Origin: Uranotaenia lowii | Lineage: Eukaryota; Arthropoda; Insecta; Diptera; Culicidae | Assembly (NCBI RefSeq): GCF_029784155.1 | Contig: NC_073693.1 | Location: 24,278,002-24,342,001 of the forward strand | Direction of reading: 5' to 3' | Length of the DNA: 64,000 nt | Translations under genes and position numbers: made by a program | The notes under the pieces: generated by a model | The model's database searches: none | What the model was told of the DNA's origin: nothing | The model's input: the letters and a program-made list of their open reading frames with translations, nothing else | Shown here: piece by piece, positions 39,926 through 52,913 of the stretch | Numbering within the stretch: position 1 is the stretch's first letter | Layout of the letters: every line of letters starts with the position of its first letter

Positions 39926-42900
39926 TCACATCGAGGCACAGCCATCGCTTTTCTTCCTTTTCCTGGGCGATGATGTACATCTTGGCGGTGCTGCATCGAA
40001 AAACCCTCTGCTACTGGAAGCTTCCAACAGGTCTTCCAGGGAAATTTCTCCGATCCCTGACTCAACAGATTGGTTGTTAGTAGTAGTAGTTGTAGCGGGT
40101 TCATTAACCCCACCACAAGCGGAACAGGTCGATTCATCTAATTGAAGTGAGGAGTTTTCAGTGGCAGAATGCTCTATAGTGCTATCGATAGCCGCACTAG
40201 AATCTGCGGTCGTATCCTTATTGCTTGATTCTGCTGCAGCCGACTGATTTGAAGCAATTTCTGGGGTGGCTACAACAGGAGCACTCTGTTTTCGTTTGAC
40301 ACCGGTGCGCCGAACGCGAACAGCCGGTGCTATCACTGACCCATTTAATATCAATACACACTTGGGATTCGAAGCGGCTACAGTGCCAGCTATGTTCGGT
40401 GGGATCACGGATCTGGTAGAAATATCCACACGCTTCATCTGAGGAAGCGTGAGGATTTTCGAAAGCTGCCGAAAATTTGTCTACACGTATTGATAAATCA
40501 ATCAGAAAAAAAACTAAGTTATAACCATGATTTTGGTACTTACCCTAGCAAATGTTGGAGCATCCAAACAGAGTCGCTTGAGCTGAATCATCTGACTCAG
40601 GTGGCTCATCACTTCCGGGGTTACGCGGTGAGTGTCAATTATCAGTTCTTCCAATACGGTTGCCCCTTCAACGACCGATAACAGCTCACCAGCGTGTAAA
40701 CGGAACGCAAGCGTTTTCAAACGTGGAAATCTTTTAACAATTTCTGAAAAGTTGGCAGGCCGTATGTAGGTGCACAAAGAAAACTGTTGCACTGATGGCA
40801 TCGGAACAATCCGTCTTTCTTCCGGGGCCAACTGGAGACAGTGCAGGGAAAGATGCTGGAAATGGTGTTGTTATTTTAATAAGTTTCATAAGCGCTAAGA
40901 AAAGCAAGCATAAAATAATTTCAACACAAACATAATACATACCTTCAACGCCTTCATATGTTCCAAACCGCTCAACGAGACCCGTTCCGTACCAACTCCT
41001 CCGGCCAGTATAAGATGTTCGACTGACGGCAAACTGGAGAATATTGCATTCATCAGCGACTGATCGTACTGGCAGAGCAGCGAAAACAGAGATGTCCGCA
41101 GTTTCGGCATACTACAAAGAAAGCTTTTGAACGATTCGGTCCCGAAGGTTCTGCGTTTGCGCCAGCGCTGCTCCGAATGTAGAAGATACAGATCTAAAGT
41201 CTCCATTTGTGGGAATTTCAATGACAGGAACTGATTCATTGCTGTACTGCTGAGCGTGACCTTCAATTGACGAATTTTTCGGGCCATGACGGTCAGTAGG
41301 GAAATGTCCAACGGTTTCGCAACCTGTATGTCCATTTCTGTAACAGAAGACAAGGTGCGGAAGAAAAGCCAATCGAAACAGGAGATATCCAGTGTGTTCA
41401 CGTAGTTAAGGACTTTGTAGTTAAGACGACGCAATTTGGGGAGCGCTTCCACGTAGGGAGTCGCGCGATCACACTCAAAATAACTGGCATTTACAGTAAG
41501 CTCTTGGAGTTCTAAGCAGTGTGAAAGCATGGTCGTAAACTTTGGTCCCTCTAGCACGATCAGTTCCAGCTTCAGTGACTGCAGACTTTTTCCCAATAGT
41601 TCTATTCCCTTCAGCAAGGCATCCGGACTATCCAGTTTGAACGATTTCACCGAAAGGTGTTTATAAGGACGTCCCAGTTCTAGAAGCCCCGGTGCCATCG
41701 GAAATGGGCGCAAATCTAAATTGAAGTTGATTTGAATCCTATTGGCAAAGTGGGTGAATATCAGACTGTTCCACTGTTTGCACACCAATGAAAGATTTAT
41801 CAGACTGGCCATGTCGAAGTGGCTAAAGATCTCTAACCACATCTGGAAAAGAAAAGAAAAACAAAGTTTACAAAAAATGAGACTAATGCAAACAAATATA
41901 CAGACATCGTCTAAACTGATTCGAGCTGATTCCATAGGTACCTATAAAGATATATCTAAGACCCATAAATAATGATCTTCCAAATCGATCGATAACTATA
42001 CCTTTCTGTAAGAAAGGCAAACGTTGTATGTACCTACTTAGTTTTTTTTTATTCTGCAGCTCCAGTTTCTTGACAGATTACTATCATGTGAAAATACTTT
42101 TTAACAATTTTTGGATAATGTAAATTTAAGAATCTGTAACAAAGTCTATACTTAGCCCGTGTAAGACCGAGAAAAGCGACCGCGATCTTTTGATGAGTTT
42201 TCCAAATCATGCCAGATGTAGATGACCATTTTTGGATCATTGTTTCTTTGACAACATATTAGAGTAACAATGGTTCTAGGGAAAAAAATTTACTATCGAA
42301 TTAAAAAAAACCGGTGATATAAACTTTGTCGATTCGTTTAAAAAAAATCATTCGTCCTATACATAGTCCAAACCAATAAAAATAGGTTACAATTTGGTCT
42401 GACATTCGTCGCCGACAAAACTTCGGCCTAGTGCCAAAAGTGTCCCATTTGGGCGAAGGACTTTCGGCCGAATAAGCAAGCCCCGATTTAATGCAAGTTG
42501 AGCTAATGCTAAGACATGATAATAAAATAATTATTTCCTTGACCTTATCCTTGACCAGTATCATGTTCTTGATGCCTATTTTCCCCCAATGAACATAAAA
42601 ACTGTTGAGCGCTGATATGGTCTGGTATGGTGCGAGTATGCTAACCATATATGTATACATTACTAAACATTTCAGAGGAAATGGTTAATCTGAAGAGACT
42701 ATTGCAAGTGGAGTGGATTGCCAACCATAGCAGGTCGAGGTCTCTGAAAGGTTGGATGCCTTCCCTCGACGAATCATAACCATCGGTCGTGGAAGCTTGA
42801 GACGAAATTCGAAGACCAAGCCACACAGGCAGGACCTTGCTGCCGATGGAGAAATCATACAAACATGCATACAATGATCATAAAAACTGTTATTGATGGG

Positions 42901-43005
42901 TACATTGGACAAGAGGTTCCAAGCGGGCGACTTTTAACAATGTTAACCTAGATTTCAAACTGGTATACTAACCTCGTTCGGGATCCGATGATGGAAGTCC
43001 TCCAT
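39926..43005 (-). CDS. F-box / leucine-rich-repeat protein (594 aa, four exons)
   Basis: F-box proteins bind Skp1 and recruit substrates to SCF ubiquitin ligases; the LRR part normally contacts the substrate. Exons (minus): 42973-43005, 40943-41842, 40544-40855 and 39926-40465. All joints are phase 0. Donors are GAG|GTTAGT, AAG|GTATGT and AGG|GTAAGT; acceptors are TTTTCCAG|ATG, CCATTTCCAG|CAT and TCGGCAG|CTTTCG. Exon 1 gives MEDFHHRIPNE, which joins MWLEIFSHFDMASL to complete a canonical F-box (residues about 6-45, with LVCKQWN). LRR-like segments follow (LKRLCLDAPTFARLSKIL and others). The C-terminal 170 residues are Ser/Thr/Asn-rich with no domain. The protein ends SPRKRKKSDGCASM: polybasic then C-A-S-M, a possible CaaX prenylation box. 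An alternative last-exon acceptor at 40438 would shorten it by nine residues. The specific ortholog was not recognised. Confidence 0.85.
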
Positions 43006-44180
43006 TGTGCTAGCCTTTCCAGATTTCTTCAAAACTCTGCACTTTTAATGAAAAAATAACGTCTTTTGGTCTGAAAAGTAGAAAGCAATTTTACTTACAT
43101 GCAAAGTTTATGGTTTAACAACACAATTACAGACCTTTTTTTGGTATTCGGAGCGATATTTTGGAAATCAACCATGAGGCTATACAGAGCACAACCTTTT
43201 CACTTTTCAGTTTCAGCAGAAACAACAAAAATTTGGTGTCGATTAGCAGCCAGTGCCCATTCACGTGTGGTATGTTTGTCAAAATAAATCGTACATTTTT
43301 TGGTTCTGATCTGATGTCTGCCAGACAAGATGCTGAAAAATGAAACGACATTTTACGAAGGATAAAATAACTGAACGTCTAAGAGCTCAAAATGTGTCCT
43401 TTTTTCATTTTTTATTGATTGCTCAGTTAGTACACACGAAGAAAAAAATGAGGTACTAAAAGTGTTATTAGAGATACTGATTTTTTTCATACACTTTGGG
43501 AGTGAACAATAACTCATCAATCCATTTCGATCCATTTTCGGTGGAAATTATATAAATGCTAAACGACGAAAAATATGGGATAGGAATAACTCAGACTGCA
43601 CAAAATATATTTTCTTTGATATTAAGGCCTAATTACATTTCTCGTGATAACGAACGTGAAAAATATTATTTCGTGAATAACTGAACTAGACTAAACTAGA
43701 CTTTCTAACATGGTAGAATCGATGGAGAATGGCTGCAAGATGAAAATCCAACTGGTCTTGTTGTTCCAAACCTCCTTAAACAAATTTTATCCCGATTCTC
43801 CCGTCATAATGAAAATTCCACGATGAAAACCGGGAGAATCGGAATAAAAACAGATTCTATTAGGTTTTAAAGGACGAGTCAGGCTGGAATTTCAACTTTC
43901 AACAACTCCTCATCTATTTAACACTCTAAGAGCAAACGCACCAATACGAGAGTATACGCGGCCCGATTTTGCTCATTTTAGCGGACCGATTTTGGTATAC
44001 ACACTCTTTCGCGCACCGGGTGGAAGCATATTATTTTTAAATTGTGCATTGCACTGAGAAAACTTTAACAGAAAATATTAAATTAAATTTACTGATCGAA
44101 TAAATTTTCGGAGTCGATAGTTTTTTCGCTTCAATTTCGGTTATTATCATTTTTATGCATAGCGATTGTTGGAGGTTATT
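43006..44180. other. Intergenic, upstream of the F-box gene
   Basis: Holds the 5' UTR and promoter of the F-box gene on the minus strand, without a motif I can name. From about 43922 the sequence CACTCTAAGAGCAAACGC begins a possible left end of a repeat whose diverged mirror lies near 45075 (CGCGAGTATA in reverse complement). Confidence 0.35.
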
Positions 44181-44189
44181 CGACGGGTT

Positions 44190-44562
44190 AACTGCTATCC
44201 GTTATGTGACGCCAAAGTCGACATGCTGGTTGAAGATGCCATACAGCAGCAACAGGGCCACGCAGTTTCGAGCGACCAGCAACCGGGTCAGGTTGCGGAT
44301 GCAGCTAGAACTTAAGTGAATTCTGTGCAGTGTCAGCCGGAATCATCCGAAATTCAGCGGAACTTGCGCGAAATATGCCAGCTGCTGTGGAGTTCCACGA
44401 TCAAACAGGAGGTTTTCCGCCGCTGGTCCAAGACTTTGGCTTCAGTGAGTCGGAACCGTTTTCCCTGGTGCAGCGCAGCGAGAAGGAGGATTGTATGCGT
44501 CATTGCCCCGGTTCAAACTTATCTGCTAAAGATGCTGCTCATGGCCCCGGTCAGACAGTGAA
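44190..44562 (+). pseudogene. MINDY3 (FAM188A)-like deubiquitinase N-terminal fragment
   Basis: Across shifting frames the translation resembles the start of MINDY3, a Lys48-chain-selective cysteine deubiquitinase. KVDMLVEDAIQQQQ comes first, then EIQRNLREICQLLWSS, EVFRRWS, then FGFSESEPFSLVQ, then CVIAPVQTYLLKMLLMAP, which corresponds to the catalytic-cysteine region of the family. Breaks: TAA after QVADAART (44313), a frameshift between RRWS and FGFSESE, and another before the Cys segment. No intron is visible and the rest of the gene is absent within the window. It lies inside a possible TIR element (43922-45075). Identification is from memory of family motifs, so moderately sure. Confidence 0.6.
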
Positions 44563-45105
44563 GTTTTTTTTTTCTATCTGCTGCCTATACTTTTCCAACC
44601 TGTACGGAGGGTAGAAAAAAATTTTAAAAAAATAAATTTTCGCTAAATAAACAGTTTTTTCACTTACCTGCATTGCTTACGTTGTTGTTACTCGATGCTG
44701 GTCAATTGCAAGTTCTGCTCTGTTCAAAGTTATGCTAATTCCGACGACCCACTCGGCTGCGAAGAACAAACCCTGGGCCACCGATTCCGAGGGCCTAAAT
44801 TTTCACCTCTTTCGACCCAGCACAGAATACTTCCAAAATGGCTCTTTATAATTTTCGACACATTTCCGATCCCCCCGCGAACAAAATTTTTTTTTTTCAG
44901 TGCATGTTTGCTCTCGCCCCTTTCTAGTGAGCAAATTTGGTGATTTTGTCGGTCCCGACGGCAACGGCCCTATTTTGCTCACCCACATACTAACCCCCGG
45001 TGCGGTTTAAAAGTGATCAAACGCGTGAGCATTTTCACTATACTCGCGATTGCTGCGGATGCCCTAATTGTGACGCGTTTTTGAGTTATTGGCAAAATAA
45101 ATTTC
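44563..45105. other. Non-coding, possible right half of a repeat element
   Basis: No gene. Contains CCCCGGTGCGG near 44996, mirrored by GCGCACCGGG at 44012, and a diverged inverted match of the sequence at 43922-43957 at about 45042-45078. These hints suggest one repeat unit around the MINDY3-like fragment, but similarity is weak. Confidence 0.3.
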
Positions 45106-45190
45106 TTCAACGTTGTTCAACTATCCGGTACAACTGTGTTCGATGTTTACTCTTGGGCTCGAACTCACGGACATCGGCTCAGGAGACATT
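45106..45190 (-). mobile_element. SINE fragment (third copy, 5'-truncated head and body)
   Basis: Reverse complement reads GTCTCCTGAGCCGATGTCCG, GAGTTCGAGCCCAAGAGTAAAC, ATCGAACACAGTTGTACCGGATAG, matching the SINEs at 6178 and 59817. It lacks the A box and the 3' tail. Confidence 0.8.
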
Positions 45191-47860
45191 ACGGTTTTTA
45201 TAGATTCTAGTTTTTGATAGAATTTTGATTTTGTTATTTTTATTTTTTTTTGTCTTTTTAGAATAACCTGGAACGTTTCTCACATTTTTTCCACATTTGG
45301 TTTTTTTAAATATCTTTATTACAGAGATTTTCAGATTTCAGGTTCCAGGTTGATTTTTTTTTTGGCATTTCTCTCAAGATTTTTATCTAAGTGTATTTTA
45401 GTACTTCTGCTCTTATTATATATTTACCTTGGATTTTGTTTTTTGCAGTGACCTATCCCCCGAATTCTGATAGGTTTTTAATCATGAGATAATGTTAGTG
45501 TGCTTGCAATATTCGGAGGTCCAGTAAGCCGTTTTTAGGGTTTTTAGCCATTCAAACAACGTGCATCCTTCAAGCAAACAGCATATTAGTGTGAGAAACC
45601 TTTTAATTGTAAGGCTACGAAATTGAGCAACACAAACACATCCATAACCTTAACTGTCAATCCGTGGTATTCTTTTTCGTGTAAAGAAAACTAGTCGGGT
45701 CGAGTGCAATTTTGTTCTCCAAAAGTTTGGAAAATTCATGGATTCCGAGTGATTTTCATCTCAAAAAAGGTAATTATTTGTGGTAGTTAGCTACAAACGT
45801 TCGAAATATTGTCGAAACATGCTCTATCAAAGCCATAAAATCGGGTTTTCTTATTCGTTATTGTTTCTTTATTCACCCTGGCAAACATGAACTAAATACA
45901 AAATTTTCTCGTAGGCCGTGTCAATAACGTAAAAAATATATTGTGAGTTGACACACAACAGTTGTGTTACTGTCTAATGAGAAGGTCTTAAGATTATTAT
46001 TATTTTAAGATTAAATCCTAATTTAAAATAAAAATCCCAATATGTACTACAAATACCGTGAGTTAGATTTATGTTTTCCAATTTCAGATATGATATGTTG
46101 GACTTGTGTTTTTTTCATGAAACGTTGTCATTGAAAATCTTGAAAATGGTTATGTTAAATTTTACGTTAGGTACCTCATTACAAATACTTTGTTCAGTTA
46201 ATAAAAACTTCGTCACTACATCTTCCTTGACTTAGATATACCTAAGTAAATGGTGGTTTGAATAATTTCACTCAATTCGAAGAGGAATGATGAATAAGAT
46301 ATGTTGATTTAGAATTAAGCTTCAAAGCTTTTCTATACGTCCTTGACCAATTTCATTCAAGTCATTTCTTATCAACACACCCTACCTAAAACTGCGTCGA
46401 ATAATCTCATCGCTGTGTGCTATTTCCGATTCAATATGTTAGTGCTGCTGAGATGTTTCCATCGTCCGCGTTCAACGAGCGAGGTTGGGGGAGGCAAAAA
46501 AAGATGACATTGCACACCCACCGAGATCGATAATGTTTTGTGTGTTTTCATATGCGAGACTGCTAGCAAAAGTCCAGCCATCAGCTTTTTTCGAGGCTGC
46601 CAATCGGTACAGGTAATATTAACGTTTTGGGAAATCTTGTCCAAAAGCCAGCCTGGGCTAGTGCAAACGTGCCAAAGTGCATTACACAGAGTTCATTGGC
46701 ATCGTGGAATAGTGAAGAAAACTTGCCTACCGTAACCTACAGAGAATGATGAAAATGTGTAGAAGATTCATCATATAGGACAAAATAACCTTGTCAAGTC
46801 GCCTTGAATTGGAAGGATCGATTCTGATGGTTGGAGCCTAATTTCGTCTTGTATAAGTTTGTTTTTTTTACATAATCAATATCTAATCAAAACCAAGACT
46901 CAGGCTGGTTATACTACAATGAACAAAAACTCATCGAAACGTTAATCAATCCCAAATGTCTCATCTTTTCCAAGATACAGTGTGTGTAAAACTTTGTAAT
47001 GCAAAAAAGGGCGTTGCGTTGTTCAAAACACAAATGGTTTAAGGAAAAATCTAGTTATTGGCGGAGACATGTAATGTGATGATATGATATGTGGCACCTT
47101 CCTGCAAAACCTACGTAGGTAGTGTGGCTCCAATGAAAAAAAAATCAATAGTGCTACTTACACACGGAGATGGGAAGGCCGAAAAAACACCCCGATTCAT
47201 TATGCTCTATGTGCTATGAAAAAGCAGAATTTAGATTGGCGAACCGCATTCAACTGACCTATCTTTTTTACGTTTCTTTATGATATACGTCATCATAACA
47301 AAAATTCTTATAAAGGTGTCCTAATATTTAGCACATTCGGTATGTGTGTATTTCCTAAGGACAACGTAACTAATGTTTATGGCGATAAAAAGTTAAACTC
47401 AGACAATGAAAATGGAAAAGGAGGTTTTGAAAATTTAGTGAGAAATGTTTATATAGGTCACACTGAAACACGTGATACCCAGAATACAGACACAAAACCG
47501 ATTTTTTTTTAATTTACAAAATTTATAAACAAACTTAAATTAAATATTCACATTTTGAATATGAATACAGAAACTTATTCAAAAACCACAAGTCGAATCT
47601 TAAATGTAAAGTCTTAACATTGAACTGTTATCTTTGTAAAGATAACTCAGCAGCAATGCCCCGAAATTCAGCTTTAATCAGCTTGCGCAATAAAAGATTT
47701 AAATTTCTCCAATTCCTCCGCTGTTGTCTTCAATTCCTCCAATTCCTTCCAATGTCTGAATCGAAAAGAATTATTAACCTTTTTTCTAGACATCATATAC
47801 TGAAATCAGTTGTTTTGTTCTTAACGAATTCATTCCAAAATTAAATCTTTCTTTTTACAG
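45191..47860. other. Intergenic, upstream of the RabGAP1 gene
   Basis: No gene recognised on either strand. Open frames such as 46420-46644 (-) lack domains. Presumably carries the promoter and 5' non-coding exon(s) of the RabGAP1 gene. A good acceptor, TTTCTTTTTACAG, ends at 47860. Confidence 0.4.
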
Positions 47861-47903
47861 ACCGAACGTTTGAAAATTATCTCGTCCTACATAGTCTACG
47901 GAA

Positions 47904-47975
47904 ATGAACTCAAGTATCAAGAAAAGTGAAAAATTGTGTTGCTGCTACTCATTAATATTCTACCAGACTCGTTGA
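47904..47975 (+). CDS. Possible upstream ORF in the RabGAP1 5' leader (23 codons)
   Basis: If the exon beginning after the acceptor at 47860 continues to the first coding exon, its leader contains an ATG at 47904 and an in-frame TGA at 47973, before the main ATG at 48090. Such an uORF could lower translation of the main frame. Whether the leader is contiguous or spliced (another acceptor-like CCCCCGCAG lies near 48074) is not known. Confidence 0.25.
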   Translation: MNSSIKKSEKLCCCYSLIFYQTR

Positions 47976-48089
47976 TTCGACACAGCATCGAGTTAAATCA
48001 CTGGCCGTCAAACACGAAAGTCCAGTTTCCCAAAAAAAAACAAAATTCCACTGTTCGATCAATACGCCCCCGCAGGTGTAATTCGAGTC

Positions 48090-51000
48090 ATGGAACATGA
48101 TAAACCATCCCAGCCGATTAGCAGCAGTATTCAGAAACCAACCACGTTGAATCTTAGCCAACCGAAGGCCGACGATAATTTGAGCATCAAATCTTCGGAC
48201 TCGGTAACGACCAGCGGCGAGTACGAAATCGTCCCAGAGGCACAGGACCTGGTAGACGGATGCGGTTCGTCCCCATCGACACATCCATCGCCGATCTTGA
48301 ATGCGGAACCGATCCGCGAACCCAAACAACCGACCGATCTCAATCTGGCCGACTGCCTGATGGAAGAGGTGGTCGAGGTTAATTTGATTGCAGGAACCCC
48401 GGCAGCGGAACGCAAACTTGACGCCGCCGCCGTCTCGCCAATTCTCAATATCGAGGGTAACGGCAATGTTTTGGATCTGGAGAAAAACATGGATGAGGTC
48501 ATCAACGAGCTGGATGAGGAGCGCACGCTGAGCGCCAGCGACGGCAACGAATCGGGAAGTGCGAACAAAAGTAAGTTATCGTTAGTGTTTCTCAGTTGTT
48601 TGACTGTGCTGTGAGGAAAGCATCTATCATTACCATTCGTGTAGATTGTTGGAAGTTTTGTAACTTTTATATAGCTTTATTAGGAGTACGTTGTTTATGT
48701 TCATTTGATTCAATAATAATCTCACGCCGATCCACTGGGCGTGGTAGATACTTGTAGATTGGAATTCGCTCAGTCTAAAAGTAATGGGTAGGTCGATAAG
48801 ATATGGATGTTTTTATCGCTTGAGTTTGGTCTTATTTTTTCGACATTCAGTAAACTAACCGATCACGCTTTGCTCATTTTGTCATTCTTTTCGTTTCATC
48901 ATAACTACTTAGCGCCGGTTAAAAGCAACAGCAGCAGCCAAAAAGCTGCTCCTTCATCGCACTTGAGTCTGGTTGGACTGAAGCCGCGTGGCACGACTAA
49001 TTCAACAATGGCAACAGGTGAAACTACGCCCAATCTTGTGAGCCCGGAAAATCGGGTGGGACAATCTGTGTTCTACGATTGCCTAGATGCAAGTCCTATG
49101 ACAGAGAAGAAGGACGCCATGAAACCGGATAATCATTGTCCGGTGGAGACGGACGATGATTTGTCAGACATCGATCAGGAATGCACGATCTTCAGTGGAG
49201 TCACGTATCTCGGAGCTACCCGAATAGCTTCGCCAAAATCAGAAAAAGAAATCCTACAAAAGATGGGCGAAATGAACGCCAACACAGATGGATCCCCACT
49301 AGGGATGAAAGTTTCCGTCAGTATTCCCACTCGATCCGAAGGATTTGTAGTGTAAGTTGTTGATTTTTAAGATTTAAATTTCATTTTTATAACGAGTAAA
49401 AAAAATCAATTAAAGGCTTCACGATGGTGAAACTAACGGTGTCATAGCAACTTACGAAGTTCAACGAATCCTATTCTTCGCACGTGGTCCAGTGGGATCG
49501 ACAAACAATGCATGCTTTGCGTTCACATGGTCCCACGGGGAAACGCAAGAGACGGGCATACACCAGTGCCATGTCTTCAGGTGCAATATTCCGGAAGCGG
49601 TAAACCAAGTCAATGGTCAGTAATACATCAATTAACATACCTTCATTATCCATCGCGCGTGGCAATGCTTCAGTTTTGTTATGTTTACTCGATGTTATTT
49701 GAAATTTGAAACCACCGACCTAGTATTGAAAGTAGCAATTTGTATTTAACGCATTTTGTTCGTCTCCTGTCTTCTGTTTGATCAGCTTGTTTCGCCAAGG
49801 CCTTTCAGTGTGCGCTGCCTCTAAGTATGCCAGCCAGCATGACAACTTCACTGGCTGACAGTTCGGCGGCCAATCCGATGATGTCATCGATAACTTCGGA
49901 TACGGCCGGCAATCCAATTCAGTCGGCCATGTACGAGTTTAGCATTTCCCTGGAGATCAAGGAAAAGGAAAAGAGCGGCTTCACTACGGTACCGCGCGAT
50001 GCCAAATCGAGCTTTCGGTTACGGTGCAACACCGACAAGGAGGTGTCCATTGTGGTGAAGCAGATTCCCTCAGAGCAGTATCCTCCACTGCTCATAGAAC
50101 GTTGTTTCGGGGTGCTGCTTAGTCCGGGCAAGATCGTTCGTCAAGCCGATATGCAACTGTTGGATATGGTGAGTTTGTTTGTAAATGTTTTAACTCGATC
50201 GTTTTACAATATATTTCAATTTATCTTGCAGTCCACGATGGGATACATAAAATCCGAAACTAATTCCGCCCCAATCAATCCGATGACTACTTCCATCAGT
50301 TCTTTGTCGACGGCGGCAACGTTTGCCCAGTATCCGTATCAAATTCGGGCCGAATGGAAGGCCAACGACAAAGCATTCGAACAACTGAACACAGAAACCC
50401 AGAAGAAAAGTCTCACAGTGGCGGTCGATCTAGTCATCAAGGGTATTCAGGAACCGGTGCGCTTCGTCATCGAAACATCGGTCATGATTCTCTCGCAAAG
50501 CGAACTCCGCATCATGTCTAATTTGTTTACGAACAAACGTCTGCTGATGATGCACTACTATCTGACGCTGAAGGAAAGCGGCGAAGGTACCTGGAAAGTT
50601 GAATCAATCGACCACTCGGACGAAATTGTGGAGCCATCTCAACCACCTTCACTATCTTTGAATCTCAATTTCAAAACGTGGTCCTTCAAAACATCTGCCA
50701 GTGTGCAATCGATGGAGTTTGATGATTCCAGTCCCGATTACAGTTCGGATGGCGACGAACCACTGCTCAGTGGTACCGGAGAAGTTTCCAAGGAGTGCTC
50801 CCATGCACTGCTGGAAGACTGGAACGAAATCATCAGCGAATGGGACTGCGATAATTTGGAAAAGCGGCCGAAAAACTTAGCCAACCTGGTGCGGTGTGGC
50901 ATACCGGATATTCTACGGGGCCGGATTTGGCTGAAGCTTGCTAATGTTGAAAACAAGACGGAAATGACCGATTCTTATCGAGTATTGATAACCAAAGAGA

Positions 51001-52913
51001 CGTCTTGCGAGACCGTTATTCAACGTGATATCAATAGGACTTTCCCGGCGCATAAATTCTTCAAAGATACAGGTGGAATGGGACAGGACAGTTTGTATAA
51101 GGTGTCTAAAGCTTATGCAGTTTATGATACAGAGGTCGGTTACTGCCAGGGTTTGAGCTTCATTGCGGCTAGTTTATTACTTCATGTGAGTTTTTTGAGG
51201 TGTTTAAAATTTGCAAAATTTATTATCTAGATCTTTTTTTTTTCAAGATGCCTGAGGAAGAAGCTTTCAGTGTTCTTGTGGCACTCATGTACAATTACGG
51301 TCTCCGGGACATGTACAAGCAAGGATTTGAGGCTTTATATCTACGTCTGTACCAGCTGAATCGACTTATGAAGGATCATTTGCCGGATCTGTACGATCAT
51401 TTCACCACCACTGGCATCGAGTCACACATGTTTGCTAGCCAATGGTTCCTAACGCTTTTTACCGCACGCTTTCCACTGTACTTTGTTTTTTACATCTTAG
51501 ATGTATTTCTCCATGACGGTATAACCGTCCTGTTTCAAGTCGCTATCACACTACTTTCTGTATGTAAAAAAGATCTGCTAGAGTTAGATTTTGAAGGGAT
51601 TTTGAAGTACTTCCGCGTTACACTGCCCAAGAAATGTCGTAGTGAGAACCAAGCAAAGAAGTTGATGAAATTATCGTTGGAATGCAAGATCAAACGATTG
51701 AAGAAATATGAGCTCGAATACATTGCTAAAAAGGAAGAAAACGAGCGAAAAGAGCGCGAAATGAAGCTATACGAGCTGAGGTTCAACGAAGAGAGGGTGA
51801 AGATGCAAAACGAAATTTCTACTTTGAATGAAAAAATAGAAACGATGACGAAAGACGAAAAGAAAAACGCTGGAATAATTGTCGAGTACAAGCAGATCAT
51901 TCAACGACAGGAACATGAAAACAACAAGCTTCATCAGATGCTAGAGGATCTTACGGTAAGGTTCAAATGACTTCTACTGTTATCATGTTCGTAAACCTGA
52001 AATTCATTCCATTTTAGAAAACGGTCTCCAACTGTACCAAATGTTCAGGAAGCATACCAAAATCTTCCCCCATCCACAAGTGTTATGGGAAAAATCTCCA
52101 GCACGCAAACAGTGAGAACAACAATGATCAGTCCCTGCAACAAACCGCTGAAACCAGCAGCTTGGGCCCGCTGGATCCATATTTGATAGCGACCCAGCGG
52201 ATACGAGAGCTAGAGCTCGAGTTAGCCCAAACCAAGTTGGCACAAGTTGAAGCCGAATGCAAGAGTCAGGTGAGTAATCGTTGCAAGTTTGCAAGACAAG
52301 TTCAACAAACTGTTAACCACGGGTTTCTCAATCGTAGGACCTGCACCATCAGCTGAATGCAACCTTATCAGAGTTGCAATCGAACCGCAGCAGCTGGCAG
52401 CCGTGGTTTTCAAAAACCTTGAACTCAATCCAGGAAAAAGTAGCGACAAGGCGCGATGTGAATGCACCGATACCCACTTTTCAATCGTATGCCGAACCAC
52501 CTGGAGTGAGTCTTTATAGCGAACACTCTGAATGAACTGATATACTTTTTTTTAAACCGTTTCATTTCATTAAATGTTATTTAATTCTAACTGGTTTTAA
52601 TTTCTTTAAAAGTAACATGAGACATTTGACAATTATAATGATCAAACAAGTTTCTGGATTCCAACCTAATAGTTCATTTAATATTCCGAAGGTAAAATTG
52701 CGGGATCATTCTCAGACCCTACCCGCACCAGGGCAGGTGCGGCATAAAGTGAATCAACGGCACAGTCTGGCACATCCACCGGTCGAGGGACTATCCAACA
52801 TGAGCAGTACGCCAGCTGTGGGTGTTACCGAACTGAGAGGTGGTCCAAACCGCAACAACGAGAATGTCGTTCTTCTGAGAGATTCTGCACAAAGATGCAA
52901 CAGTCTGAAGTGA
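48090..52913 (+). CDS. GAPcenA: Rab GTPase-activating protein 1 (RabGAP1 / GAPcenA type)
   Basis: Stimulates GTP hydrolysis by Rab proteins; relatives act at endosomes, Golgi and centrosome. Exons: 48090-48570, 48913-49351, 49416-49615, 49786-50168, 50232-51185, 51248-51955, 52018-52269, 52338-52505 and about 52716-52913; phases agree at every joint, about 1260 residues. Domains: disordered acidic N-terminus; PTB at about 245-390 (FSGVTYLGA, ATYEVQRILFFARG, HQCHVFRCN, CFAKAFQ); kinesin-like DUF3694 region at about 420-560; TBC domain from about 723 (GIPDILRGRIW). The TBC catalytic pair is the arginine finger in RDINRTFPAHKFF and the glutamine finger in YCQG; FASQWFLTLF and DLLELDFEGILKYF follow. 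A coiled coil lies at about 966-1055 and a second helix at 1103-1165. The start ATG is the first good one, but the frame stays open upstream. The last exon start is uncertain (52692 or 52716). Longer than human RABGAP1, mainly in the N-terminus. Confidence 0.92.

Noticed and set aside
48131..48568. 145-codon minus-strand frame opposite RabGAP1 exon 1
   Set aside because: Antisense shadow of a GC-richer coding exon; the plus frame has the splice donor and joins in phase to the next exon.
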